From positions 62,001 through 126,000 of the forward strand of contig JAEPNP010000001.1 in NCBI GenBank assembly GCA_017643395.1: DNA of 64,000 bases. The letters run 5' to 3'. The notes beneath the pieces were generated by a model. It was not told where the DNA came from and searched no databases. It saw only the letters and a list, made by a program, of their open reading frames with translations. The DNA comes from Rhodothermales bacterium (GTDB lineage: Bacteria; Bacteroidota; Rhodothermia; Rhodothermales; UBA10348). Below are positions 1 through 7,598 of this stretch, in pieces. Each line of letters starts with the position of its first letter. The first letter of the stretch is position 1. Position numbers and translations under genes: made by a program.

Positions 1-297
1 GAGAAAGGGGTAGTAGCGGACGTGAGACGTCCTGCGAATCAAGACCAAGGCTGCGATTCCCTGAAACCATGTAACCAGGGGGCCGGCAAGTGCCACCGCT
101 ACGAGGTGGATTGTGGAGTTGTACGTCCCCTCCACCAATCCGACGTGATTGAACGTCATCCACATATCGTAGCCCAGCACAGTGCCCATCGCCCAGTGCG
201 CCGATTCGTGGAGCGGCCAGGTAAGAATGACAGCCGGGAAAAACCAGAGTGCCAGAGCCCGGTAGTCCGATCTGGTCCAAAGAGGTCGGTTACTCAT
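1..297 (-). CDS. M50-like integral membrane metalloprotease, N-terminal part (runs off the left edge)
   Basis: Read on the minus strand from the ATG at 297-295, there is an uninterrupted 99-codon frame to the window edge, so only the N-terminus is visible. It starts MSNRPLW. A hydrophobic stretch lies at about residues 15-29 and leads straight into HESAH (30-34), which fits the HExxH zinc motif. A second hydrophobic segment at about 63-87 contains AGP (71-73). A zinc motif at the edge of a membrane segment is the layout of site-2/M50-type intramembrane proteases and of the small 'M50 family' membrane proteins. Substrate and length are unknown because the rest is outside the window. No clear Shine-Dalgarno is seen before the ATG. 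The frame and the HExxH are seen directly; the family is inferred. Confidence 0.6.
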   Translation of the reverse strand, partial: MSNRPLWTRSDYRALALWFFPAVILTWPLHESAHWAMGTVLGYDMWMTFNHVGLVEGTYNSTIHLVAVALAGPLVTWFQGIAALVLIRRTSHVRYYPFL

Positions 298-449
298 GGC
301 TCATTGTACGGCCCCGCGGAAAAAAGCTGCGCGTGGCTCCTGGGGCGGCCGGTTGTGGGCTCGGCCGGTTCGCGGGGCGGTTTCAGTCGATTCTCAACAT
401 CCGGCCGGCCAACTCCCCCGCCGCCTGCCGTAAACTCCGGCTTCCACCT

Positions 450-532
450 GCCCCGGTGGCGGAATTGGTAGACGCATGCGACTCAAAATCGTATGTCCTT
501 TGGACGTGTGGGTTCGAGTCCCACCCGGGGTA
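450..532 (+). tRNA. tRNA-Leu (anticodon CAA)
   Basis: An 83-nt class II tRNA. The acceptor 5' strand GCCCCGG (450-456) pairs with CCGGGGT (525-531) apart from a terminal G-U, followed by discriminator A (532). The D-arm reads GGCGGAATTGGTAGACGC. The anticodon stem TGCGA/TCGTA encloses loop CTCAAAA, giving anticodon CAA, which reads UUG. A long variable arm typical of Leu follows, and the T-arm is GTGGG-TTCGAGT-CCCAC. CCA is not encoded. Confidence 0.95.
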
Positions 533-1189
533 CAGCGGGCGAATGGCATATCGCTGCCGGGCATGTGATTATGCCTCCGATCGGCGCCGAGATCAGAGGT
601 GCTATTAAAGATTAGTGTCGGCTAGTTCCGACGAGAACGTGTATCGTGATCACACCCTAGGATCTGGGAGATCGCGCCATGCCCTACTCGGCATTTGATG
701 CTGCCGGACATGGCGACCGTCCAGGGGACAGCGCTGGCCAGGTACGCCTAGATTGAGTACGGAGCCACGAGGATGACGGTGGCTCGGCCGACGGGAGTCA
801 CCTACTCGTCGATCCGCGCGCCTCGAAGCTCACGATTCGCGAGTGCCACGACCGCGAGAATAACCTTGGACTGGATCGTGGAGGGCAGTAACCAGGTCGC
901 TGCGAAGGGCCGGATTTGATTGCCGATCAGTTCTTTGCCATCGCCGACTTCATTGCAGGTGCAATTAAACTCGACTTCTCGCCAGACATATTATGTGAGT
1001 GCTCCGGCGAACGCTCAGAGACCTGTTCTCCTCGGCCTGATCAACGATCTGTCCGAAAGAAGATCGATTCCGGCCGTTTCGAGGTCAGGCCACGCCGCAG
1101 ACCATTGCGGCCCGATGCGAAGTGCTCGAACGCGGACCTCCAGGCACTTCCTAGAGGTTGCCCTCCTCAGCCAGACGAGAAGGGGCCAG
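533..1189. other. Gene-poor stretch 3' of tRNA-Leu, with a possible minus-strand gene remnant at 802-990
   Basis: No convincing complete gene is seen. On the minus strand a 62-codon segment is open between a TAA (993-991) and a TAG (804-802). It reads like real protein (for example GKELIGNQIRPFAATWLLP) but has no usable ATG or GTG near its beginning. It could be the tail of a decayed gene or chance. I saw no exact copy of the tRNA 3' end in this stretch and no integrase or transposase. Gene-poor DNA beside a tRNA suggests an old integration or deletion site, but that is inference only. Confidence 0.3.
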
Positions 1190-2119
1190 TCAGTCCCAGT
1201 TGTGCCGGTGAACCTTGGTTTCGTCCCCTGGCGTTACAGGCGGCATGAACGGCGACTCGTCGATTTGTGGTGGCGCGCCGGAGCTTTGAGGGCAGACCTT
1301 CAGGCGCAGGCCTGCTTGGTTGTAGTCGATGTCCCACAGCACGTGTCTGGAGATGGCGAGCCCTGCGAGAAATTCGGCGAACAGCCCGTCGGCAAGGCCG
1401 TCCAGGTCCAGTTCGGCAAGACGCCGGCGCATTTCGGCTGTCGCGCCAGCAATCAGTGCGCTCGCCTCCTGACGCTTCCACGGCGGTAGCGCCGGCGGCA
1501 TTTCGATTATTATGGTCCGGGGAATCTGGTGTTCGACTTCGCCGGCAGAGGCCCAGGAACGAATCCAGACATCAATCCGCCCGTCCGAGTCGAACCAGTC
1601 CTCGACGTGAACCCGGAAGGACGCATTAATATGTATTCCGTTGAATGGGTTCGTGCTGATCGAGAGTGGGCGCACCTCCCTCACTCGAGGATGGCTCTGC
1701 AGATCCTCGAGAAGTGGCACCAAGGCTTCCCGGAGTCGGTGCTCCAACACTTGCAGCGGCGCGTTGTGCCACACGCAGCGCTCTGGTTCTTCGATACCTA
1801 CGAAAGTGGGCTCAGCAAGCCGACGTTCGCCGTTCTGGAACGTCGCCCAAAACGTCACGTCCGTGGGATCATCCGTTGCAATCCGGAACGTGACCTGGTG
1901 GCTCCCTGACTGGTAGCGATGGGCGAACCGGACTCTCCGGCCCTCGCGAACTTCAACCAGTGGGACTGGGGTGTTGGCATCGATGACTCTCACGGCGAAT
2001 CTGACCCGCACCGACTGTCCCGGACGCACGTTTCGAGGTGTGATCTCGATGTTGTTCAGTTCGATGTTGTTGAGGGCGTCCAGCACAAAGTGTTCGCGTT
2101 CTTTCCAAGCGAAGGGCAT
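1190..2119 (-). CDS. Hypothetical protein, 309 aa, family not recognised
   Basis: The frame stays open upstream to about 2461, but the ATG at 2119 is preceded at good spacing by AGGAG (AAAAAGGAGAAGACAAAAAATG), which decides the start. The product begins MPFAWKEREHFV and has no signal peptide or membrane segment, so it is probably cytoplasmic. Residues about 15-115 look beta-rich and immunoglobulin-like. Residues about 120-290 are mixed, with an Arg/Ala/Leu-rich helix (about 215-260). The tail is Pro-rich. It is encoded alone, downstream of tRNA-Leu and next to the DUF2513 gene, in a region that looks accessory. I cannot assign a function. Confidence 0.6.
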   Translation of the reverse strand: MPFAWKEREHFVLDALNNIELNNIEITPRNVRPGQSVRVRFAVRVIDANTPVPLVEVREGRRVRFAHRYQSGSHQVTFRIATDDPTDVTFWATFQNGERRLAEPTFVGIEEPERCVWHNAPLQVLEHRLREALVPLLEDLQSHPRVREVRPLSISTNPFNGIHINASFRVHVEDWFDSDGRIDVWIRSWASAGEVEHQIPRTIIIEMPPALPPWKRQEASALIAGATAEMRRRLAELDLDGLADGLFAEFLAGLAISRHVLWDIDYNQAGLRLKVCPQSSGAPPQIDESPFMPPVTPGDETKVHRHNWD

Positions 2120-2444
2120 TTTTTGTCTTCTCCTTTTTCTTGCCAGTCCCGCGGGGGCGATCAGTGACATCGGTCCCGCGCGCGGGATAACGGTGAATGG
2201 AGTCCCGCCAACGCGGCTCACGATGCCTGTGAGTAGAATGTTCGGCGGGCTTTGTATCCAACACGTCGTGCCGGCGCCAAGGGGATCACTCTCCCCGCCA
2301 GTCGCAACCTCCCTCCCGAGCATGATCGGGGCCCCTCGGTGCGAAATGCCTATAGCAGCCAGAGCAGGTACGCTCCTTTCCTCACAAGCCGGCACGAGGT
2401 TGTGCCGGAGTTTGTAGCCGGCTCGGAACGAAGAAGGACGAAGA

Positions 2445-2561
2445 GTGGACTTCGCCACCATGGTGAACGACGAGCCTGTGATTCCAGATGAGGCGACTCC
2501 GCAGGCGATCGCCAGTCAGGTGGATGTCCAGGCGGGGCTTGAAACAGGAACTCCTCGGTAG
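2445..2561 (+). CDS. Possible 38-aa peptide in the 2120-2601 gap
   Basis: The 482-bp gap between the minus-strand genes on either side holds no large gene. On the plus strand, a GTG at 2445 preceded by AAGGA at 6-nt spacing opens a 38-codon frame ending in TAG (2559-2561). An internal ATG lies at 2460. The predicted peptide is acidic and hydrophilic (MVNDEPVIPDEATPQ...). It could be a real small protein, the tail of a lost gene, or chance. No homology is recognised. Confidence 0.2.
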   Translation: MDFATMVNDEPVIPDEATPQAIASQVDVQAGLETGTPR

Positions 2562-2601
2562 GCAGAGACCGGCAAAAGACAATAACCGGCCGCTCAAGGG
2601 T

Positions 2602-2988
2602 TCATGGCGCGGCCAGCTGACCTACGAACTGAATGAGTAGGGGCCTCAGGGTGGCCCAGACCGCTGCCTGCCCGACTGACCTAGCCTTATCCATCATGTA
2701 GGTGAACACGGTGTCCTCTTCCAGAGCCGCGAGCTTCTCTTGCCCCAGCATTGACAGGCCGTACACATGTGCCGAAGGCCACTCCTTGTTTCCCACCACA
2801 CCTATCGGCTGCGAAGGCAGATGCGTGATGAAATGTCCAGACTCCAACAAGAGATACGTGTGGTATGCGACCACCCCGTCTTCGTAGCCCTCTAGCTGCA
2901 CGGATGCCGTCGCAATCGCGCTGGAGAGACTGGCCTCCGCGCGAACCTTCAGCATTACCTCTCTCAACACGGCTAGGTCTAGTTCCAT
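2602..2988 (-). CDS. DUF2513-like protein, 128 aa
   Basis: The chosen ATG at 2988 follows a strong Shine-Dalgarno (GGAGGAAGGGAATATG); the same frame extends upstream without a better start. The sequence shows the layout I associate with DUF2513: an N-terminal helix MELDLAVLREVMLKV, then 'EGYEDGVVAYHTYLLLESG' (about 35-53), a short beta segment, and 'YGLSMLGQEKLAALEEDTVF' (about 76-95), followed by a C-terminal helix. Such proteins look like small winged-helix domains and are often found in mobile or phage-like DNA. Their biochemical role is unknown. It lies in the gene-poor region after tRNA-Leu and overlaps by 10 nt the end of a possible upstream frame (2979-3344). Confidence 0.7.
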   Translation of the reverse strand: MELDLAVLREVMLKVRAEASLSSAIATASVQLEGYEDGVVAYHTYLLLESGHFITHLPSQPIGVVGNKEWPSAHVYGLSMLGQEKLAALEEDTVFTYMMDKARSVGQAAVWATLRPLLIQFVGQLAAP

Positions 2989-3344
2989 ATTCCCTTCCTC
3001 CATTTGTTCAGTTCCAATGTCCGTCGGATCCTCCGGACACTCGACGCAGGCGCTCTCAACATATACCACTCAATCTCTAACCTGGTTGTAGACTTTGTAG
3101 AGGCCGTGTCGGGCAGGCCGCCAGAGTCTATCACCCGGTAGCCCAAGAAATCGGCTACCTCCACGGGTACCGCAGAGTCCCTGGGGCGCCGGGTCAAATA
3201 GCACCCGACTCCTGGCAATCTGCGTTGTCGGCCGTCGGAGGTACCAGAACCCTCGCCCCAATCGACATCGGCACCGGTTCGATGGAAAACAGCGGCCACC
3301 CGGGGAGCAGATAGGCCGGTCGGCCCGCTCCCTGCTCCCCGCAT
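2979..3344 (-). pseudogene. Possible degraded gene upstream of the DUF2513 gene
   Basis: On the minus strand the frame ending in TAG at 2981-2979 reads like protein over its last 65 or so residues (PVEVADFLGYRVIDSGG..., RLEIEWYMLRAP, RRIRRTLELNKW). It overlaps the DUF2513 start by 10 nt, as operon partners do. Further upstream this frame loses protein character. A second minus-strand frame over about 3194-3360 looks better there (RPAYLLPGWPLFSIEPVPM) and stops near 3194. A frameshift near 3190-3250 would join them. This may be a broken gene, two fragments, or chance. The divergent gene starts at 3372, leaving little promoter space. Confidence 0.25.
3301..3341. repeat. 10-bp perfect inverted repeat with an inner hairpin
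   Basis: CGGGGAGCAG (3301-3310) is the exact reverse complement of CTGCTCCCCG (3332-3341). Inside lies a second self-complementary stretch, GGCCGGTCGGCC (3314-3325). The structure ends 30 nt before the ATG of the 916-aa secreted protein. It has no T-tract on the plus side. It could be a 5' UTR hairpin or a protein-binding palindrome. Confidence 0.5.
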
Positions 3345-3371
3345 GGGGACACGGGCATATCCTTCTGACCT

Positions 3372-6122
3372 ATGAGGATCCCCGCGTTCATATCCCTTTG
3401 CGTCTGCCTGCCGATGGTCGTCCATGCGCAAACCGGGGGATGGAGCGACGCGCGAATGGTGAAGAACATCAACACTCGCGGCGTCAATCCGTGGATGTCG
3501 GATGTTGTCGTGGCCGGGGGCAAGGCCTACTTCTCCGCCGAGGTCGACGGGGTCCGCAGTATCTGGGAGTCGGACGGCTCGGAGAGTGGCACCAGCTTGG
3601 CAACCAGCGTCACGGGAACCCACGGACACCACCTTCTCCCGTTCGCTGCCGCTGGAGACCATGTGCTTCTCGCTCCATTTGGGAGCAGCGAGGTGTGGGG
3701 ATTCGGCGCATCCAACCGCGGGTCACGCCTGCTTTATGCAGGAACTGACCGCAGTATCCGCATTGTGGGAACACTGGCAGATCGGGTTATTCTGTCGGTG
3801 CCTGAGGCCGACACCACTTATGCACTCTATTCAACCGACGGGACAGTCGCGGGGACAGAGCAGCTCACCGACCAGCGGTTCAGGCACCGCATCGCGACCA
3901 GCGGCCTCATCAACCCCGGAGTCCTGTTCTTTGTCGTCTCTACGACTCGCGAGCTTCGCGAACTCTGGCGAACCGACGGCACCCGGAGCGGAACGTACCG
4001 TGTTGCGCCGTTCCTCTGGGCCGAGGGCCCGCTCGAGCGCGTCGGAGACCGCCTGGTGTTCAGAGGTCAGGAGGTCGGAACCGGACGATGGAGCCCAGAT
4101 CTCTGGGCCTTGGACGTTCATACCCTTATCCCATCTCGGCTGACGAATACGGGTAGCATGGGTGAAGTGCTCGGACTTGACGACTACGTCGTCGCGGTCT
4201 GGCGAGACGGGAACCGACGGACGTTGTACCGCACCGACGGAACGGCGAGTGGTACGACAGCCTATTCAAGCCTAGCGGCCGGACTCACTGTCCTCGGCCG
4301 AGCTGGCAAACGATTGCTCTTCACCACCTACACGTCGACCGAGGGGACCGAACTCTGGCGGACCAACGGAACTGCAGCTGGCACAGGTATGCTCGCTGAC
4401 ATCTATCCCGGACCCACAAACTCCGACATAGATCTTCTCGCATCCGCTTGCGGCAAGCTGTATTTCGCCGCCACCAGTCCCTCGACCGGCGCGGAGCTTT
4501 GGGTCTCCGACGGCCAACCCGAGGGGACCCGCGTCATAGACATTTTTGGCGGGCCTGGAAGCTCCACTCCCTTCTCGGCCGCAGCCTCTGGGTGCGACCT
4601 CTTCGTGATGGCTGAGACAGCCGACGCTGGAGGAACGCTGGTGCACGTCGACGCTGCCGCCGGCGTGACAAGGACCGTCTCTAGGCAGTTCTCCTCCCCG
4701 AAGGATGGCAACGCCGTCCCTCGAGGCCTACGCGCGTACGGATCCAGCGTGATCTTCCAGGCCACGCACGAAGAGCACGGGGAGGAGGTCTGGATTAGCG
4801 ACGGGACGGAGGCCGGCACCCGGCTCTTCTACGAGGCGGTGCCAGGAGCTTCTCGTGGAACCGTTGGCACCTTTGTAGGGCCGCGTGGTCACCTGTTCAT
4901 CTTTGCCATCCAGAACCCCGGCACGCTGGATCTCCTCCGATTCGACCCGCAGCCGGAGGCAACGCTGTCTGGGCTGGACAAGACTCTGCGTGCAGTCTCG
5001 CTCGGCGACCTGATGCTCATAACAGCCAGGGGAAGGCTTTGGGCGGGGACTGGCCAACCGGGCTCCATGGAGGAGATTTATGACAGCAACTCGCGCCGTC
5101 TAAAGGTTTACACTGGCACCCGCCTGGCGTACTTCATCGATGACCGCGAGCAGTGGTTCGCGACCGACGGCAGTGCAACGTTCACCTGGCCACTACCGGT
5201 CTCCCCATCCTCGCTCTTCAACGGGGCCGTCGTTATCAATGACACCCTGTACACCGCTGAGACCCGAGACGGGATGTCCGGTCTGTGGCGGATAACCGCC
5301 GATGGTTCAGCCGAGCTGGTATGGCACAACCCTCACGGTAGTACTCCCTCCTCCCTCACCGCATTTGGCTCTCGCGTGCTCATGGCCTCCGGGAACGGGC
5401 CAAGGGGCAGTGAACCGCTCGTCTACGAACCCTCGAGCAGGGATGTCTGGCCCCTGTTTGCGGACGGCATCGGCAACCGTGGAGATCTCAGTGGTTTCAT
5501 GGTTGTACAGGATCGCGCATTCATCTCTATGGGGGTCCATTCTGTCTGGCAAACCGACGGAACTCACCCTGCCCGCCACGTCCTCACAGCCGACGGCGCC
5601 GTTTATCTCCTTGGAGATGTCGATGGAGAGCTTCTTCTCAACTACAACGATGGCATCCACGGCGAGGAGTTGTGGATCACGAACGGAACGGAATCCCGGC
5701 TCTTGGCGGATCTGAATCCGGGACCCGCTTCATCCTCGCCCTCAGAGCCAACTCGTGTCGGGGACCGACTCTTTATCTCCGCCGAGGCCTATCCGCACGG
5801 GCGTGAACTCTGGGTGCTTACGTACGACTCGACGCCTGAGCCGTCCGATCGGGCCCGCCCCGTCCCTATTGTAGTCCCCCCTCCCTTTCCGAATCCGGCG
5901 ACAGGCCTTACGCGGATCGCAGTTCCGGCCCACCAAGGACCAATTGACATCACGCTCTACGACGTTCTCGGCCGCGAGGTCAGAACGATAGCCAACCTCT
6001 CGAACGTGACCAACTCCACCTCTCAAGCTGTCGACCTCGCCGGACTTTCCGCGGGAGTCTACCTGCTGACCGTGGACATTGCGGGTTACCGCGAGTCACA
6101 CCCGCTGATTGTCCGGCGGTAA
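3372..6122 (+). CDS. Secreted ELWxTDGT-repeat protein with T9SS sorting domain, 916 aa
   Basis: The protein begins with a Sec signal peptide (MRIPAFISLCVCLPMVVHAQ, cleavage after about residue 20). Residues about 50-820 carry repeats built around ELWRTDGT..GT / ELWVSDGQPEGT (for example IWESDGSESGT, LWRTNGTAAGT, VWISDGTEAGT). This is the known 'ELWxxDGT' repeat, expected to fold as a large beta-propeller-like surface domain. The last 80 or so residues are a type A T9SS sorting domain: PPFPNPATG, then LYDVLGREVR, then AGVYLLTVD and a basic tail. It should therefore be exported by Sec and T9SS and anchored at or released from the cell surface. The ligand is unknown. It is transcribed alone, away from the minus-strand genes on its left. 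An inverted repeat lies just upstream. Confidence 0.85.
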   Translation: MRIPAFISLCVCLPMVVHAQTGGWSDARMVKNINTRGVNPWMSDVVVAGGKAYFSAEVDGVRSIWESDGSESGTSLATSVTGTHGHHLLPFAAAGDHVLLAPFGSSEVWGFGASNRGSRLLYAGTDRSIRIVGTLADRVILSVPEADTTYALYSTDGTVAGTEQLTDQRFRHRIATSGLINPGVLFFVVSTTRELRELWRTDGTRSGTYRVAPFLWAEGPLERVGDRLVFRGQEVGTGRWSPDLWALDVHTLIPSRLTNTGSMGEVLGLDDYVVAVWRDGNRRTLYRTDGTASGTTAYSSLAAGLTVLGRAGKRLLFTTYTSTEGTELWRTNGTAAGTGMLADIYPGPTNSDIDLLASACGKLYFAATSPSTGAELWVSDGQPEGTRVIDIFGGPGSSTPFSAAASGCDLFVMAETADAGGTLVHVDAAAGVTRTVSRQFSSPKDGNAVPRGLRAYGSSVIFQATHEEHGEEVWISDGTEAGTRLFYEAVPGASRGTVGTFVGPRGHLFIFAIQNPGTLDLLRFDPQPEATLSGLDKTLRAVSLGDLMLITARGRLWAGTGQPGSMEEIYDSNSRRLKVYTGTRLAYFIDDREQWFATDGSATFTWPLPVSPSSLFNGAVVINDTLYTAETRDGMSGLWRITADGSAELVWHNPHGSTPSSLTAFGSRVLMASGNGPRGSEPLVYEPSSRDVWPLFADGIGNRGDLSGFMVVQDRAFISMGVHSVWQTDGTHPARHVLTADGAVYLLGDVDGELLLNYNDGIHGEELWITNGTESRLLADLNPGPASSSPSEPTRVGDRLFISAEAYPHGRELWVLTYDSTPEPSDRARPVPIVVPPPFPNPATGLTRIAVPAHQGPIDITLYDVLGREVRTIANLSNVTNSTSQAVDLAGLSAGVYLLTVDIAGYRESHPLIVRR

Positions 6123-6216
6123 GCGGTGCGCCGGAGAGGTCGGGAAGACCCACTGGCAGTCGCTTTAGGGCCAGTCTGCGGCAACCGATACCAGCAGCCT
6201 GAAGACTCATGACACC

Positions 6217-6864
6217 ATGAAGACACTGGTTGCTACGGCGTGCGCCGCCGTCCTTGGGCTCGGATATCTGGCACACGACCCCACTCCCGTTGCGAACTAC
6301 ATCCGGGTGGCATCCGAGGGCGCATTCACCATTGAACCTGAAGAATGGCTTGAGGAGGCGACTTCCGGTGTCAAGGCCGGGAATCCGTTCTGGATGAGCA
6401 CCTACGGTGTCCTCCTCCTCAACGGGTCCCAAGGGGTTGAGCCGCTGGAAAACCTTGTAGAGGCGGATCCAGGCCGGGGAGCAATTCTGATTGAACAAGC
6501 TGTCGACAAAGGTCTGACAAACGGCCTCTTCCTTTCGTGGTTGTTCACTGGTCAGTCCGATGAGACTCTGCTAACCAGGGCCGTCCAACTAGGGGATCCG
6601 AATGCCACCAGCGTGTGGCTGGAAAGGGCGCTCCTAGGTGCGGAGTGCTCGACGGAAGGACGAGCCGTCCTGGATCGGCCGCTGCCCTCTCGCGAAGAAC
6701 TGTTGGCGAACCAAGAGCGAACGGCAGTGCTCTTCGAGGAGTATGGCGTCGGCTGGTATAGCCGGGAGAGCGTTGAAGAGCAGTACGAGCAGGCTTACGC
6801 AGAGGCCTTGTCCAAACTTGAGAGGCTGGAAGAAGGGATCGAGTGCGATCCGGAAGCGACGTGA
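6217..6864 (+). CDS. Hypothetical exported protein, 215 aa
   Basis: The N-terminus MKTLVATACAAVLGLGYLA looks like an uncleaved or weakly cleaved signal/anchor segment. Residues about 40-135 are helix-rich with the pattern of Sel1/TPR-like solenoid repeats (GNPFWMSTYGVLLLNG, AILIEQAVDKGLTNGLFL, LLTRAVQLGDPNATSVWLE). Two cysteines occur, at C143 and about C210. The C-terminus (about 160-210) is a charged helix. It follows the 916-aa surface protein by 94 nt on the same strand and may share its transcript. I do not recognise a named family; the Sel1-like reading is inference from helix periodicity. Confidence 0.6.
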   Translation: MKTLVATACAAVLGLGYLAHDPTPVANYIRVASEGAFTIEPEEWLEEATSGVKAGNPFWMSTYGVLLLNGSQGVEPLENLVEADPGRGAILIEQAVDKGLTNGLFLSWLFTGQSDETLLTRAVQLGDPNATSVWLERALLGAECSTEGRAVLDRPLPSREELLANQERTAVLFEEYGVGWYSRESVEEQYEQAYAEALSKLERLEEGIECDPEAT

Positions 6865-7030
6865 TCTGAGCACCGGTGGTCCCCTGACCTCCGCAGGCAC
6901 CTGTCATCGGAAGAGTCTCATCGCAGTGGCGCGAATCTCTCCACCGGTCCCGCTAACTTCAACGGAACCGCCACGAGCGCTCACACGGCCTGCTGGCGGC
7001 ACACCATCGCCCACTAAATCAGCCGGAACC

Positions 7031-7456
7031 ATGGCCGACATCGCGAAAGACACCACGGCCACCGTGATTCCGACGCTACGCTACAACGACGCGGCCACCG
7101 CCGTGGAGTGGCTGTGCGAGGCCTTCGGCTTTGAGAAGCACCTCGTGGTGCCAGGGGAAGACGGCACCGTCATCCACGCCCAACTCACTTTCGGGAGAGG
7201 AATGGTGATGCTGGGGTCTGCCCGATCTGACGAATTTGGCGCGGTCCAGAGGCCACCGGACTCCGCAGACGCTCCGGTGACCCAGAGTCCGTACATCGTT
7301 GTGTCCGATGCCGACGACCACTACGCACGAGCCGTAGCAGCAGGAGCGCATGTCGTCATGGAGCTCGCCGATCAGGACTACGGTGGGCGCCTCTACACCT
7401 GCCGCGACCTCGAGGGTCACGTTTGGAGCTTTGGCTCTTACGACCCGTGGGGCTAA
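7031..7456 (+). CDS. VOC (glyoxalase/bleomycin-resistance fold) protein, 141 aa
   Basis: The ATG at 7031 (MADIAKDTTATVIPTLRY) starts the recognisable domain; the frame is open further upstream but has no family signal there. The pattern is the PhnB-like branch of the vicinal-oxygen-chelate superfamily: 'PTLRYNDAATAVEWLCEAFG' (14-33), 'VIHAQLTFGRGMVMLG' (about 47-62), 'PYIVVSDADDHYARAVAAGA' (about 87-106) and 'YTCRDLEGHVWSFG' (about 122-135). These match the beta-alpha-beta halves and the usual 'RDPxGHxW' ending. Proteins of this type bind small molecules or metals; the substrate cannot be told. A strong hairpin follows the stop. Confidence 0.85.
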   Translation: MADIAKDTTATVIPTLRYNDAATAVEWLCEAFGFEKHLVVPGEDGTVIHAQLTFGRGMVMLGSARSDEFGAVQRPPDSADAPVTQSPYIVVSDADDHYARAVAAGAHVVMELADQDYGGRLYTCRDLEGHVWSFGSYDPWG

Positions 7457-7503
7457 GTCTGATTCAATCCAGGCGCTTTTGTGTGCTGGCGCCACCATAC
7501 AGA

Positions 7504-7538
7504 AATCCCCCGACCTCCATCTTGGAGACCGGGGGATT
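7504..7538. terminator. Strong hairpin between convergent genes (likely bidirectional terminator)
   Basis: AATCCCCC (7504-7511) pairs with GGGGGATT (7531-7538), and the inner CTCCA...TGGAG extends the stem. It sits between the plus-strand VOC gene (ends 7456) and the minus-strand 1540-aa gene (ends 7599). There is no long T-run, so efficiency is uncertain. Confidence 0.65.
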
Positions 7539-7598
7539 CCCCCACCCAGGAGTCAAGCTCGGCGGCCGGTAAGCTAAAACCGCCGGTGCCCTCTCATC

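Noticed and set aside
2120-2461. N-terminal extension of the 309-aa hypothetical
   Set aside because: A strong AGGAG stands before the ATG at 2119, and the extension reads like non-coding DNA.
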